In this document: one piece after another, positions 32,260 through 41,205 of the stretch
How the letters are laid out: every line of letters starts with the position of its first letter
Numbering within the stretch: the stretch's first letter is position 1
From: Povalibacter uvarum
GTDB lineage: Bacteria > Pseudomonadota > Gammaproteobacteria > Steroidobacterales > Steroidobacteraceae
Direction: 5' to 3'
DNA: 64,000 nt
Assembly: GCF_014202975.1 (NCBI RefSeq)
Contig: NZ_JACHHZ010000003.1
Span: forward strand, 1 to 64,000
Notes under the pieces: model-generated
The model's database searches: none
What the model saw: only the letters and a program-made list of their open reading frames with translations
What the model was told of the DNA's origin: nothing
Made by a program: the position numbers and the translations under genes

Positions 32260-33379
32260 CGTCGAGCCTTGCATCGTTCAATCTTTGAGTGACCCAGCGA
32301 AGCTCCCGCACGATCGATTCGCCGATGGAGCTGCATCGCAGCGACTCGGGCAGAACGCCGAAACTGTAGGTTTCGACCTCCAGCGGAATGCCGGGGTCGA
32401 GCTGCGGGAGAATCTCATCGAGAAAGAATCGTGTTGTGCCGACACTGCCCAGGTGGTCGAGGAAGACCGGAACATGGAAGTGGACGCGGACTTCCTCGGC
32501 ACGCTCGCCGCGCGCCAGCCATCGAGCGAGGTCGGGAAGATCGCAGAAGCGGGCGAGGGTACCGCGTGAAGTCAGCGCCACTGCCTGATGCAGATACGTC
32601 GGCTCGTTGAACTGCAGGAGGGAAGTGACTTCGTCTCCCACTGCCCGGAGCGCCGAGGAAACCTGCACCTTGGCAATCGTGACTCCGGCCTCGCGCAGTT
32701 GCGCAAGAACCCGATCGGGGCGCTCGAACTCGACCGCCTGGTGACAGCAATCCAGGCAGATGCCGATATGCTCGGCGAATGTGCTGGGGAACTGCATGCG
32801 CGAAAAGAACCGGACGACTTCGGGCATCGTCTCGAGGACGCAATGCGGCTCGGGCTCGAGAGCAAGCTGTATCAGCGGTCCACCTCGATCGCGGATGAGC
32901 GCGAGATGCGCCAGCGTGTCGAGGAGATTCGCCCGCACCAGCGTCCAGTGCTCATCGAAGAATCGTTCGCGAAAGGCGATCGGTACTGTCGAGATCGATC
33001 CCGTCTGATTCGGTGCAAGCCACTGGGACAGAATGTCAGCGAGCCGCATGGTGTAGCGGGCGCGCTCTGCGTGCCGCCAGTCCGGCTCGTAAACCGCGTG
33101 CTTCACGGTAGTTCCGTGAAAGACGCCGTAGGGGAAGCCATTCACGGTCGCAACCCGGCATCCGTGATCGCCGAGCCAATCGCGGAAGCCATGGATCGAG
33201 TCGGGGGTCATCTCATTCGCGGCCCGGGCCGACAGGCGCAGGCCGAGTGGGAAAATCGTGGCGGGTGAAAGCTGCGCTTTCACCGCCAGCGCATGATCGT
33301 TGAGATTGCGCAGGACATCGTCCCAGGACTCGCCCGGGTGGATGTTGCTGCAGTAGGTGAGGACGCGGCGCTGAATCAA
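32237..33379 (-). CDS. eboE: EboE, xylose-isomerase-like TIM-barrel protein
   Basis: A 380-residue protein. It begins LTYCSNIHPGESWDDVL, which is the EboE hallmark, and has a TIM-barrel pattern with acidic and His residues for metal binding (LALEPEPHCVLE, GICLDCCHQAVEF, VRVHFHVPVF, LEVETYSF). Its start overlaps the eboD stop as ATGA, and its end overlaps eboF by about 20 bases. In cyanobacteria EboE is one of the proteins needed for moving a scytonemin precursor to the periplasm. The chemistry of EboE is not defined; an isomerase or epimerase role fits the fold. Confidence 0.9.
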   Translation of the reverse strand: MIQRRVLTYCSNIHPGESWDDVLRNLNDHALAVKAQLSPATIFPLGLRLSARAANEMTPDSIHGFRDWLGDHGCRVATVNGFPYGVFHGTTVKHAVYEPDWRHAERARYTMRLADILSQWLAPNQTGSISTVPIAFRERFFDEHWTLVRANLLDTLAHLALIRDRGGPLIQLALEPEPHCVLETMPEVVRFFSRMQFPSTFAEHIGICLDCCHQAVEFERPDRVLAQLREAGVTIAKVQVSSALRAVGDEVTSLLQFNEPTYLHQAVALTSRGTLARFCDLPDLARWLARGERAEEVRVHFHVPVFLDHLGSVGTTRFFLDEILPQLDPGIPLEVETYSFGVLPESLRCSSIGESIVRELRWVTQRLNDARLDDAPHRRH

Positions 33380-34551
33380 GCAAGAATCCGCAGTCCGGCC
33401 GCCGTTCTCGCGCTATCCAGTTCGCGCAGTTCTTCGATGCAGCGGCTCATCAGCGGTACGTCTATGGTGTCGACTTCGACGCCTCGGCCGATGCCTCGCA
33501 GCAGCGTGATGCACAGCTCGCCTCCAAGGTGCTCGCGGAAGTCGTTCAGCGCCTTCGCAACGTCGAGACGGGCGAAGCCAGCATCGTTCAGTGTGAACCC
33601 GATATCGGTAAGGATCGCGTAGACGGCGTGCCACTCGCTTTGACTCAGCATGCCGCTGCGGAACGAGTAGAGGGCGTCGAGGGCAACGCCGATGGCGACG
33701 GCTTCCCCGTGCCGCAGTCGCCCCTGCGAGATCTCTTCGAGCCGATGCGCCGACCAGTGACCGAAGTCGAGTGGGCGCTGACTGCCGCGCTCGAACGGAT
33801 CGCCTCCGTCGCGAATGTGTGCGAGATGCAGGCTGGCGCAGCGGACGATCACTTCTTCGAGGGCGGCAGCATCGAGCCGCGCGAGTTCGCGATGATGTGT
33901 CTGCATGTATTCGAAGAAGCCCCGATCCCGGATGAGCGCCACTTTCACTGCTTCGGCGATGCCGGCTCGACGGTCCGCGACCGGCACACTGGCGAGCAAT
34001 GCGAAGTCGTTGACGACGGCGTAGGGAGGAACGAACGTGCCGAGGAAATTCTTGCGGCCCTGCCAGTTGATCGCATTCTTGACGCCGACACCGGCGTCGT
34101 TCTGTCCGAGCACTGTGGAAGGCATGCGAATGAGTCGAATGCCGCGATGGGCAGTTGCCGCTGCGTAACCGACGGCGTCGAGCATGGCTCCGCCGCCCAA
34201 CGCCACGACGTAGCTGTGACGGCAAAGTCCAAGCGTCCGCGAGTACTCGTAGAGCGCGTTGACTTCGAGCGGGTCGTTCTTGATCACTTCGCCCCCGCGG
34301 ACGATCCACGGCGATCGCACGAGCTGGATTGCATCCGCATGAGTGCTTGCGTACGACTCCATCGAGCGGACGAGTTGGGGATTGCCGCGCGTCACTCCCT
34401 CGTCAACGACCATCAGGACGCGGGCGCTGCGTGCGTTCCGATTGGTGATCAGATCCCTCAGCAGCAGGTTGTCCGGATCGAACGCGCCGCGAGTGAAGCA
34501 CACCGGATACTCATAGCGAACATCGAAGCGCTGATCGATCTGAAGACGCAT
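33376..34551 (-). CDS. eboD: EboD, 3-dehydroquinate-synthase-like sugar-phosphate cyclase
   Basis: A 391-residue sugar-phosphate cyclase. NAD-binding GGGAMLDAVGYAAATAHRG is near 120, substrate/metal motifs include MPSTVLGQNDAGVGVKNAIN, the Glu-Lys pair in GIAEAVKVALI, and zinc ligands in DFGHWSAHRLE and RHGEAVAIG. All the catalytic residue types of the family are seen. It differs from AroB in its N-terminus and resembles the 2-epi-5-epi-valiolone synthase-like group associated with ebo clusters. It may cyclise a C7 sugar phosphate; the product is unknown. It starts two bases after the propeller gene stop and overlaps eboE (ATGA). Confidence 0.88.
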   Translation of the reverse strand: MRLQIDQRFDVRYEYPVCFTRGAFDPDNLLLRDLITNRNARSARVLMVVDEGVTRGNPQLVRSMESYASTHADAIQLVRSPWIVRGGEVIKNDPLEVNALYEYSRTLGLCRHSYVVALGGGAMLDAVGYAAATAHRGIRLIRMPSTVLGQNDAGVGVKNAINWQGRKNFLGTFVPPYAVVNDFALLASVPVADRRAGIAEAVKVALIRDRGFFEYMQTHHRELARLDAAALEEVIVRCASLHLAHIRDGGDPFERGSQRPLDFGHWSAHRLEEISQGRLRHGEAVAIGVALDALYSFRSGMLSQSEWHAVYAILTDIGFTLNDAGFARLDVAKALNDFREHLGGELCITLLRGIGRGVEVDTIDVPLMSRCIEELRELDSARTAAGLRILA

Positions 34552-34553
34552 CG

Positions 34554-35687
34554 TCAGCGCGCTCCGAGGTCAATCTGGGAGATGAAGCCCTGGAGCGGCA
34601 CCACGTTCGCGCCCTGCGGAATCTTGCGACCCGGAGTTCCCATTCCTTCGCTGATCAGCAAGGTGTCGCCCCGGAGGACGATGTTGGTGGGCGCGTCGAG
34701 CCCGTTCGCAATGACGACGACGTCGCGGCGATCGCGGTCGATGCGCAGCACCCGACCCGAGAATCGCTTGAAACCGCCGTGACTGGCACGCTGCCACATC
34801 TGGTCGCGAGTCTTCAGCGGGTCCAGGAACTCGTCGCAGAACTCGAGCACGTAGATGCGGCCATCCTTGTCGACGACGAGATCGGTAGGCACCGTCAAGC
34901 CTGTAACGACGTCGGCCATGGCCGCGTTGTCCGGATTGATGCGAATGAGCTTCGCCGAGCGCGGCTCGATCTCGGTTCCATCGCCGCCTGTTTCACCTTC
35001 GGTCGATCCGCTGAACAGGCTGACCAGCGTGTCGCCGGTACGATCGTCGAATCTGACATAGGCGGGAACCGGTTGCTGACCACTTGCCAGCAGCGGCACT
35101 TTCGCGATCACGTGGACCTTGCCGTCGCGCTCGACGCGAACGACTTGATCGCGAGAGCTCGAGGCTGCAACCCAGATCCGACGGCGCGGATCGTAGGTGA
35201 TGGAGTTGAGATTGCCTTCGGCCTCGCCCAACGGCTTGACCGAGTCGCCAGCGATTTCGAACAGCTGGCTCGGGCCGTCGAAGATGGCGTGCGTCGCGAG
35301 CACTGCTCCGCCGCCGGTGGCAATCGATGCCATGCCGAAGACCTCGTCCCGGCGAACGTGCTCGAGAATGTTGATCGAGTACTGCTTGTCCAGCAGCACC
35401 CGACGCTCTCCCGCCGAGTCGAAGCGGCCGTCGCGGTCGAGGTCAGTCAGCCGCGCCAGCCGGCTCGTGTTTTCGTTGGCCAGGTCACCCAGCCCTGCTT
35501 CAGCGACGAGCAGCGATCCATCAGCTAGCACGTGCACGCCGCGGGGGTTGTCGAGATTGTGCGCGATGATCGTGCGCGGCTTCAGCTCTTCACGGATCTT
35601 GAGCGGCACAACGATGGCTTCGGGCGTATCGGCGGCAGCGGCCGTTGCGAGTACGCAGCAGACCAGGACGGCAATCGATTTCTTCAT
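34554..35687 (-). CDS. Exported soluble beta-propeller (sugar dehydrogenase/gluconolactonase-like) inserted in the ebo operon
   Basis: A 377-residue protein. ATG 35687 overlaps the stop of the TMEM220 gene (ATGA) and gives a signal peptide (MKKSIAVLVCCVLATAAAAD); a longer frame to 35777 is rejected. The body is a six-bladed propeller pattern: NPRGVHVLADGSLLVAEAG, GNLNSITYDPRRRIWVA, VPTDLVVDKDGRIYVLEF and APTNIVLRGDTLLISE. This resembles soluble PQQ sugar dehydrogenases and SMP-30/gluconolactonases, without a clear PQQ or metal ligand set that I can fix by eye. It is not part of the standard eboABCDEF set. Its export fits the idea that the ebo product is finished in the periplasm. Confidence 0.8.
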   Translation of the reverse strand: MKKSIAVLVCCVLATAAAADTPEAIVVPLKIREELKPRTIIAHNLDNPRGVHVLADGSLLVAEAGLGDLANENTSRLARLTDLDRDGRFDSAGERRVLLDKQYSINILEHVRRDEVFGMASIATGGGAVLATHAIFDGPSQLFEIAGDSVKPLGEAEGNLNSITYDPRRRIWVAASSSRDQVVRVERDGKVHVIAKVPLLASGQQPVPAYVRFDDRTGDTLVSLFSGSTEGETGGDGTEIEPRSAKLIRINPDNAAMADVVTGLTVPTDLVVDKDGRIYVLEFCDEFLDPLKTRDQMWQRASHGGFKRFSGRVLRIDRDRRDVVVIANGLDAPTNIVLRGDTLLISEGMGTPGRKIPQGANVVPLQGFISQIDLGAR

Positions 35688-36061
35688 GCGATGACTTCCG
35701 GGGATTTGCGGGAGGCAAGATGTCGCGCGTAGAGAAAGAGGCCGGCCATCCACGCAACGCAGATGACGGCGCCCCATGCCTCACGTACGAGTTCATCGAG
35801 GTCGTTCTTCATGCCCATGGTCTGAAAGGCATGAGTCGACGTGCGCAGCAGGTAGGGGCTGAGCATCAATCCATAGACGATGTGCGGAAGGCTCGCGAGG
35901 GCGATCCAACGCGTGGACAATCGGCCGGCGAGCGCCGCCAGGCTGGCAGCTGCGCAGATCCCGTAGAGCGACATCCAGACGATCGGGTCGGGGTCGTTGT
36001 ACTGCATCGCGACGGCGTATGCGAAGAACACCAGTCCGAGGATCCAGAGAGCTTTCAGCAT
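35684..36061 (-). CDS. TMEM220-family membrane protein in the ebo operon
   Basis: A 125-residue protein with three or four hydrophobic segments and the family motif AVAMQYNDPDPIVWMSLYG. Its ATG overlaps the eboB stop (ATGCTGA), and its stop overlaps the propeller gene start, so it is firmly part of the operon. TMEM220 proteins are found in many bacteria and eukaryotes and have no assigned biochemical role. Here it could anchor or assist a transport step, which is only a guess from position. Confidence 0.85.
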   Translation of the reverse strand: MLKALWILGLVFFAYAVAMQYNDPDPIVWMSLYGICAAASLAALAGRLSTRWIALASLPHIVYGLMLSPYLLRTSTHAFQTMGMKNDLDELVREAWGAVICVAWMAGLFLYARHLASRKSPEVIA

Positions 36062-36969
36062 GACTTCTCCCGGAGTGACGTGAGGCCGCCTTCCACGCGC
36101 GGGGCCTGGCCGCGCAAGACGGAGTTGTCCGCGAACAGTTGGCGCTGGTCGATCGACGGCGACGCGTTGAGGGATTCGACATCAATCTGGCCGGACTGCT
36201 GATACGCGGCGAGGGCGTTGGACCATGTCGTCGCTTCCACGTCGGATGTGGCGATGCCCGATGTGAGCATCAATGCCGCGGTTCGAGGAACGGAGAGCGC
36301 ATCACTCACGCCCCAGTCAGCGGAGCTGTCTACGATGATCCGTTCCGAGCCGTAGCGCCGAACGATCTCGACCATGCGCTCGGAATCCATCTTCGTGTGC
36401 GGATAGATGGTGAATGCAGCCCACGCTCCCGCGTCGAGCACGTCGCGAACGGTTTCTTCGTTGTTGTGATCGATGACGAGCTTGCGCATGTCGACGCCGG
36501 CTTCGCGAGCGACATCGATCGAGCGGCGAATGCCGCGCTTCTTGTCCCGATGCGGCGAATGGACCATCACGACGGTGTCCCAGGCGACGGCCATCTGAAG
36601 CTGGGCCTGGTAGGCCCGCTCTTCGGCGGGCGTAATCTCGTCGTAGCCGATCTCGCCGATCGCGACGACCCCCTCCTTGAGCGCGAAGTGAGGGATCAGC
36701 TCGAGCACCTCGCGCGCCAGGCCTTCATTGTTCGCTTCCTTCGAATTGAGGCCGATCGCGCAGAAGTGGGCGATCCCGAACTGTCCGCAGCGAAATCGCT
36801 CCCAGCCCACCAGGCTCGAGAAATAGTCGACGTAGCTGCCTATCGTCGTGCGCGGCTGGCCGAGCCAGAACGCCGGCTCGATCACCGCCCGGACACCTGC
36901 GTTGGCCATCGCCTGCAGGTCGTCCGTCGTTCGCGACGTGATGTGGATGTGCGGGTCGAAAAACTTCAT
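36055..36969 (-). CDS. eboB: EboB, TatD-family metal-dependent hydrolase
   Basis: A 304-residue amidohydrolase-fold protein. MKFFDPHIHITSRTT at the start gives the HxH metal motif, EIGYDE the bridging Glu, VHSPHRDKKRG and VIDHNNEET further His ligands, and DSSADWGVSD the final Asp. ATG 36969 overlaps the eboA stop (ATGA); the longer frame from 37086 is a shadow in eboA. EboB differs from DNA-acting TatD and is a standard partner in ebo clusters. Its substrate is unknown. Confidence 0.9.
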   Translation of the reverse strand: MKFFDPHIHITSRTTDDLQAMANAGVRAVIEPAFWLGQPRTTIGSYVDYFSSLVGWERFRCGQFGIAHFCAIGLNSKEANNEGLAREVLELIPHFALKEGVVAIGEIGYDEITPAEERAYQAQLQMAVAWDTVVMVHSPHRDKKRGIRRSIDVAREAGVDMRKLVIDHNNEETVRDVLDAGAWAAFTIYPHTKMDSERMVEIVRRYGSERIIVDSSADWGVSDALSVPRTAALMLTSGIATSDVEATTWSNALAAYQQSGQIDVESLNASPSIDQRQLFADNSVLRGQAPRVEGGLTSLREKSC

Positions 36970-37913
36970 TGCCGGGCCTTCGTGGGAGTGTCCTGCTGGA
37001 GATCGCCAAATGCGGCCTGCGTGACATCGCCGTGGTGCGCCTGGGCCAGAGTGGGCTCGAGATCGCCGAGCCAGCCGCCGAGCCATTGATGGACTTTCGG
37101 CAGCTGACCGGCGCGTGCTAGAGCGAGCAATGCAGCCCGGCGACCGCGCAAGTCGCCACGACGAAGCTCAGTGCGCAACGCATTGAGCGCGCGCTCCTCT
37201 CCATGTGTTCCGAGGCACAGCCACAACTGCGGTGGAACCGGCCGACCGGCGCTGCGTCGTTCATCGACAAAATCGAGCGCCATGCGGGCGAGTTCGGGCG
37301 ACAGGCGTGCGTCGAGACCATGAACACGCCACAGCGGGGCATTGAGGAATACGGCCTTCATGATGAGCTGGTGCCAGGCGACATCGTCGAAATGCGCCGC
37401 CGGAAACTGCGAGTCGCAAGCCACGGCCTCGAAGACCGAGCGCATGTTGCTCCGGCAGCCTTCGCCCGCTCGCCACGCGAAGCGCGCGCCGTCCGGCAGT
37501 AGTGGCAGTGCGCGGTACAAGGCGCACAACTCGCCTTCGTCGGCATAGCGGAAGCACTGCTCGAGCGCTTCGACGAAGGCGTCCCGATCGAGGTCGCGAT
37601 GCGCGAGCACGAGCAGAACGCGCAATGCTTCGAGCTGATTCCAGTAAGGGATGTTGATGTCCATCTGCGCCGCGGCTGCGAGCGCCAGTTCGTCCGGCGT
37701 CGGCTCGAAGGCGACGCGACGGCGGGAGTGACGACTTGCGACGGCAATCAGTTGGGAGAATCGGGTTGCATCGATGCCGGCGCCAATCTCGGAGACAGCG
37801 CGGGCGACGAAGTCGCTTGCGTCAGCAGCGAGGCGATCCTGCAGCAATTGGCGGAGGATCGTGAAGCGTGCCTGAGGGCTCGACGGCGTTGTAGGAGCGG
37901 GCGATGCGTGCAT
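36966..37913 (-). CDS. eboA: EboA family protein
   Basis: A 315-residue all-helical protein without signal or membrane segments. It matches EboA in position (first gene of the operon) and in features such as DINIPYWNQLEALRVLLVL, ELCALYRALPLLPDG and FDDVAWHQLIMKAVFLNAPLW. The repeated helices look like HEAT-type packing, so it may be a scaffold. The ATG at 37913 has a weak ribosome site. The stop overlaps eboB. No catalytic motif is visible. Assignment rests on the cluster context plus these segments. Confidence 0.82.
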   Translation of the reverse strand: MHASPAPTTPSSPQARFTILRQLLQDRLAADASDFVARAVSEIGAGIDATRFSQLIAVASRHSRRRVAFEPTPDELALAAAAQMDINIPYWNQLEALRVLLVLAHRDLDRDAFVEALEQCFRYADEGELCALYRALPLLPDGARFAWRAGEGCRSNMRSVFEAVACDSQFPAAHFDDVAWHQLIMKAVFLNAPLWRVHGLDARLSPELARMALDFVDERRSAGRPVPPQLWLCLGTHGEERALNALRTELRRGDLRGRRAALLALARAGQLPKVHQWLGGWLGDLEPTLAQAHHGDVTQAAFGDLQQDTPTKARQ

Positions 37914-38008
37914 GAGGGGTGAACCGGTGCGGGATCCTTCATCAGCACTGGCACCAGGCGACCGACCTCCATCGGTCGGCCGCCTGTCCTGCGGGTTGAG
38001 GTGAACGA

Positions 38009-40963
38009 TCAGAACTGCTGACGCAGACCCAATCGATAGGTGCGGCCGAGGGCATTACCGACGTACGAGTCGTAGCTGAGTTCCGTGCGTGCGAACGCCG
38101 GATCTTCATCGAGGACGTTGTCGACCGTCAGGGACACCGTCGTCTTCGATGCGAGCCGGAGCTGGTAGCTGAGATCCCAGATCGTGGTCGCCTCGATCGT
38201 CCGTCCGTTCGGATTGGTCGCGAACAGCGCCGTTCTGTTGTCCTCGTAGCTCGAGACGTACGAGACACCGACATTGAAGTTCTGGATGCCGATCTCGTAG
38301 TTCACGAACGCAGAGGCTTTCAGTTCCGGCAGCGAGTTCTGCCCACGGTCATAGTTGAGGTAGCCGACTGCATCGAACGCAGCGACCAGCGGCACGCCAC
38401 GATACGAGAGCGCGTCAACTTCGTAGTTGAGGATGTAGCTGCCGTACGCGGACAGATCGAGTGTTCCGCCGAGCACGTTGTCGAAGGTGTAGCCGAGGTC
38501 CAGGTCGACACCCGACGTTTCCACCGGTGCGCCGTTGATGGTATCGACGCGCACACGCAGCAGGTTGGCGCCAGTCGTGACTCCCTGAACGCACGTGTTG
38601 CCGCCGTCGAAGGTGACGAGGTCACGCATCGGAGCCGAGCAGTCCGCGAGGCCGCCGGGCGTCGGCACGACGTTGGACGCGATGCCGTTGAAGGGCGGGG
38701 CAGTGATCGGATCTTCGAACTTGAACTGCCAGTAGTCCAGCGTCGCCCGGAAGCCGCCGATCTCGGTGATGATGCCGGCATTGAGCGTGTCCGCGGTCTC
38801 GGGTTTGAGATTCGGGTTGCCGTAGGAGTCGACTGCGCGCGAAGCGAAGTTCGCGGCAGCGATGGCCTGCAGGCTCGTGCCCGATCCCGGATCGAGATTC
38901 ATCGGCGTCGGACCCCGGAACGTCGTGCCTACCGATCCGCGCAGAGCGAGCTGCGGAATGATCTGCCAGCGCAGGGCGAGCTTCGGATTCGTCGTCGACC
39001 CCACGCCACCGCCGTAGTCCTCGTAGCGAACAGCCAGTTGTGCGTTGAGGGTATCCACGATCGGCACGTTGAGCTCGCCGAAGACTGCCCAGACCTGCTG
39101 ATCGACATCGAGTGGCGAGTAGCCAGACAGGAACCCGAACGGCCCCTGCGCCGCGAGACACGTTGCAGAAGGATTCGACGGCGAATCGATGCACGGCGTG
39201 ATCTGCACATTGGCCAGATCGTTGACCGTGGTTTCGTAGCCGTTGTCCCGATACTGCGCGCCAAGCGCCCAGCCGATCTTGTCGCCACCGAGTGCGAACG
39301 GCAGTTCGCCGTTGAGCACGGCGTCGACGACCATCAGTTCCGTGGTCGCTTCGAAATCGAGCGGCTGCTGCAACCATGCGTTGAGCTGCTCGGTGTTGCG
39401 CACGGCGGGGTTGTACTGCGGGTTCACTTCGCCGGTAACGACGTTGCGTTCGACCGCGTTCGAGAAGGGATTCAGCCACTGGCACCCGTTCATGCCTGGT
39501 GTATTCCCGGTGCAGTTCGGGCCGCCAAGGCCGGCAAGCGCGAGCTGCAAGCGATTGACTGTGATGTCGTAGTTGAAGCGCTCGCCGGTGTTCTGCATGT
39601 AGGTGACGCTCACGTCCCACGACGTCGAGTCGCCGATGCTGCCGTCCAGTCCGGCGGACACACGCAGGCCTTCGTGCGATCGCTTGTCGATCTGCGAATC
39701 GCCGCCTTGCACGAGGTTGCCGCTCTCGCCGAACGGACGCCAAAGCGCAGTGGCGGTGTAGGAGCCGGCGGGCGCGCCCGCGGCATTCACGCAGCCTTCA
39801 CCGCCGATCGCGGCGGCGAAGGCGGGATTCTTGATGAACATGTCCTGCAGGCCGGGGTTCGTGCACGGCACGATGTACCGAAACGGCACTGCCGGCGCGC
39901 CGGCGTTCAAGGTCTGGCCGGTCGGGAAGTTGTTCAGGCTGTAGGAGGGCGACAGCGGCTGGTGCGGCACGTCCGTGTTCGAATACAGCGCCTCCAGGTG
40001 CAAGCCAGTGTTCTCGGTGACGTCGTAGTCGAGTGAGCTGAAGACCTGGAATTTGTCTTCCTCTTCCGCGAGTGCATCGAACTTCATGTAGCTCCACGAG
40101 CAGCTCGCGGCGGAAGCGGCAAAGCTGCCCAGCGCGGCGCACTGCGGATCAGCAACATTGGCGGTGCCGAGCGCCGCGCCAGTTGCCGTTACTCGTCGGA
40201 ACGTGCCGGGATTGCCGCTGCCGGACCAGCCACCCTGCGGGTTCTCGGGATTCGGGCGCAATGCCCAGTCACGATCCGTGCTCATCAGCTCGGAGCGATG
40301 CTGGTAGCCGGCGGAGAAGAGCACGCTGGCACGATCGGTCGTCCAGCCCCAGGTGGCGCTCGCGCGATAGTCTCCATCGCTGCCGTCGACGTACCTGTAG
40401 TCGGCGGCGAGATCGAGGCCGTCGAAATCGCGACGGGTGATGAAGTTCACGACGCCGCCGATCGCATCCGAGCCGTACGTTGCAGCAGCGCCGTCCTTCA
40501 GGACTTCGACGCGACTGATGGCGGCAACCGGAATGAGGTTGGTGTCGACGGCGCCGTTGGCGCTGAGTGCGTTCATCGCCATGCGGCGCCCGTTGAGCAG
40601 AACGAGCGTACGTGAAGCGCCCAGGCCGCGCAGATTCACGGAGCCCGTTCCTTCCTGGCCTTGCGAAAGCGCGGCGAACTGATTCGTGTCACCGAGAACG
40701 ACACCGCTGGACGGCAGTTGTTTCAACAGTTCGACGACTGTGGGCGCGCCCTGCTTCTCGATGTCCTCCGCTCGCAATACATCCACGGGCAACGCCGCGG
40801 TTTCCGCGGCACCGCCGATGTGTGAGCCGGTCACCACTATGACCTCGATCTCTTCGAGCTGGGCCGCCAGCGTCACTGTCGAGGCCATTCCCAGCGCCAC
40901 TGCCACGGCCACCGACGATCCGTGGCGCCGTGCATTCTTCATCGCCTGAGTCTTCATCGTCAT
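38009..40963 (-). CDS. TonB-dependent receptor, large type
   Basis: A 984-residue receptor upstream of the ebo operon and in the same direction, 95 bases from eboA. ATG 40963 follows ACGGGGAAA; a signal peptide ends near TVTLAAQ, then EEIEVIVVTGSHIGG (plug start), NLRGLGASRTLVLLNGRR, DGAAATYGSDAIGGVVNF, and a barrel closing with RLGLRQQF. It is similar in build to the receptor at 22141-25149. Because only 95 bases separate it from eboA, it may be co-transcribed and supply or expel the ebo-related compound. That is speculative; receptors of this type usually import. Confidence 0.92.
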   Translation of the reverse strand: MTMKTQAMKNARRHGSSVAVAVALGMASTVTLAAQLEEIEVIVVTGSHIGGAAETAALPVDVLRAEDIEKQGAPTVVELLKQLPSSGVVLGDTNQFAALSQGQEGTGSVNLRGLGASRTLVLLNGRRMAMNALSANGAVDTNLIPVAAISRVEVLKDGAAATYGSDAIGGVVNFITRRDFDGLDLAADYRYVDGSDGDYRASATWGWTTDRASVLFSAGYQHRSELMSTDRDWALRPNPENPQGGWSGSGNPGTFRRVTATGAALGTANVADPQCAALGSFAASAASCSWSYMKFDALAEEEDKFQVFSSLDYDVTENTGLHLEALYSNTDVPHQPLSPSYSLNNFPTGQTLNAGAPAVPFRYIVPCTNPGLQDMFIKNPAFAAAIGGEGCVNAAGAPAGSYTATALWRPFGESGNLVQGGDSQIDKRSHEGLRVSAGLDGSIGDSTSWDVSVTYMQNTGERFNYDITVNRLQLALAGLGGPNCTGNTPGMNGCQWLNPFSNAVERNVVTGEVNPQYNPAVRNTEQLNAWLQQPLDFEATTELMVVDAVLNGELPFALGGDKIGWALGAQYRDNGYETTVNDLANVQITPCIDSPSNPSATCLAAQGPFGFLSGYSPLDVDQQVWAVFGELNVPIVDTLNAQLAVRYEDYGGGVGSTTNPKLALRWQIIPQLALRGSVGTTFRGPTPMNLDPGSGTSLQAIAAANFASRAVDSYGNPNLKPETADTLNAGIITEIGGFRATLDYWQFKFEDPITAPPFNGIASNVVPTPGGLADCSAPMRDLVTFDGGNTCVQGVTTGANLLRVRVDTINGAPVETSGVDLDLGYTFDNVLGGTLDLSAYGSYILNYEVDALSYRGVPLVAAFDAVGYLNYDRGQNSLPELKASAFVNYEIGIQNFNVGVSYVSSYEDNRTALFATNPNGRTIEATTIWDLSYQLRLASKTTVSLTVDNVLDEDPAFARTELSYDSYVGNALGRTYRLGLRQQF

Positions 40964-41205
40964 CGCATTTCCCCGTGTACGGTTGTGTTCCATTCCTTTT
41001 TCAAGCTAGCACATACCGAGAAGTGAAAAAAAGAAGATAATAAAATCGCGATCATCGCTGTTGTGTTGCACAAGCAACGAATGGAGGCGTCGGGCGGGCA
41101 TCGATCAAAGGCTGGAAAAAAGCCAGGGAATAGTGATTTTCTCTGCAATTCCGGCACCTATCGCCGCGACGCTCGTGGCGCGCCGTCATCCTGGGGGATC
41201 TGGAA

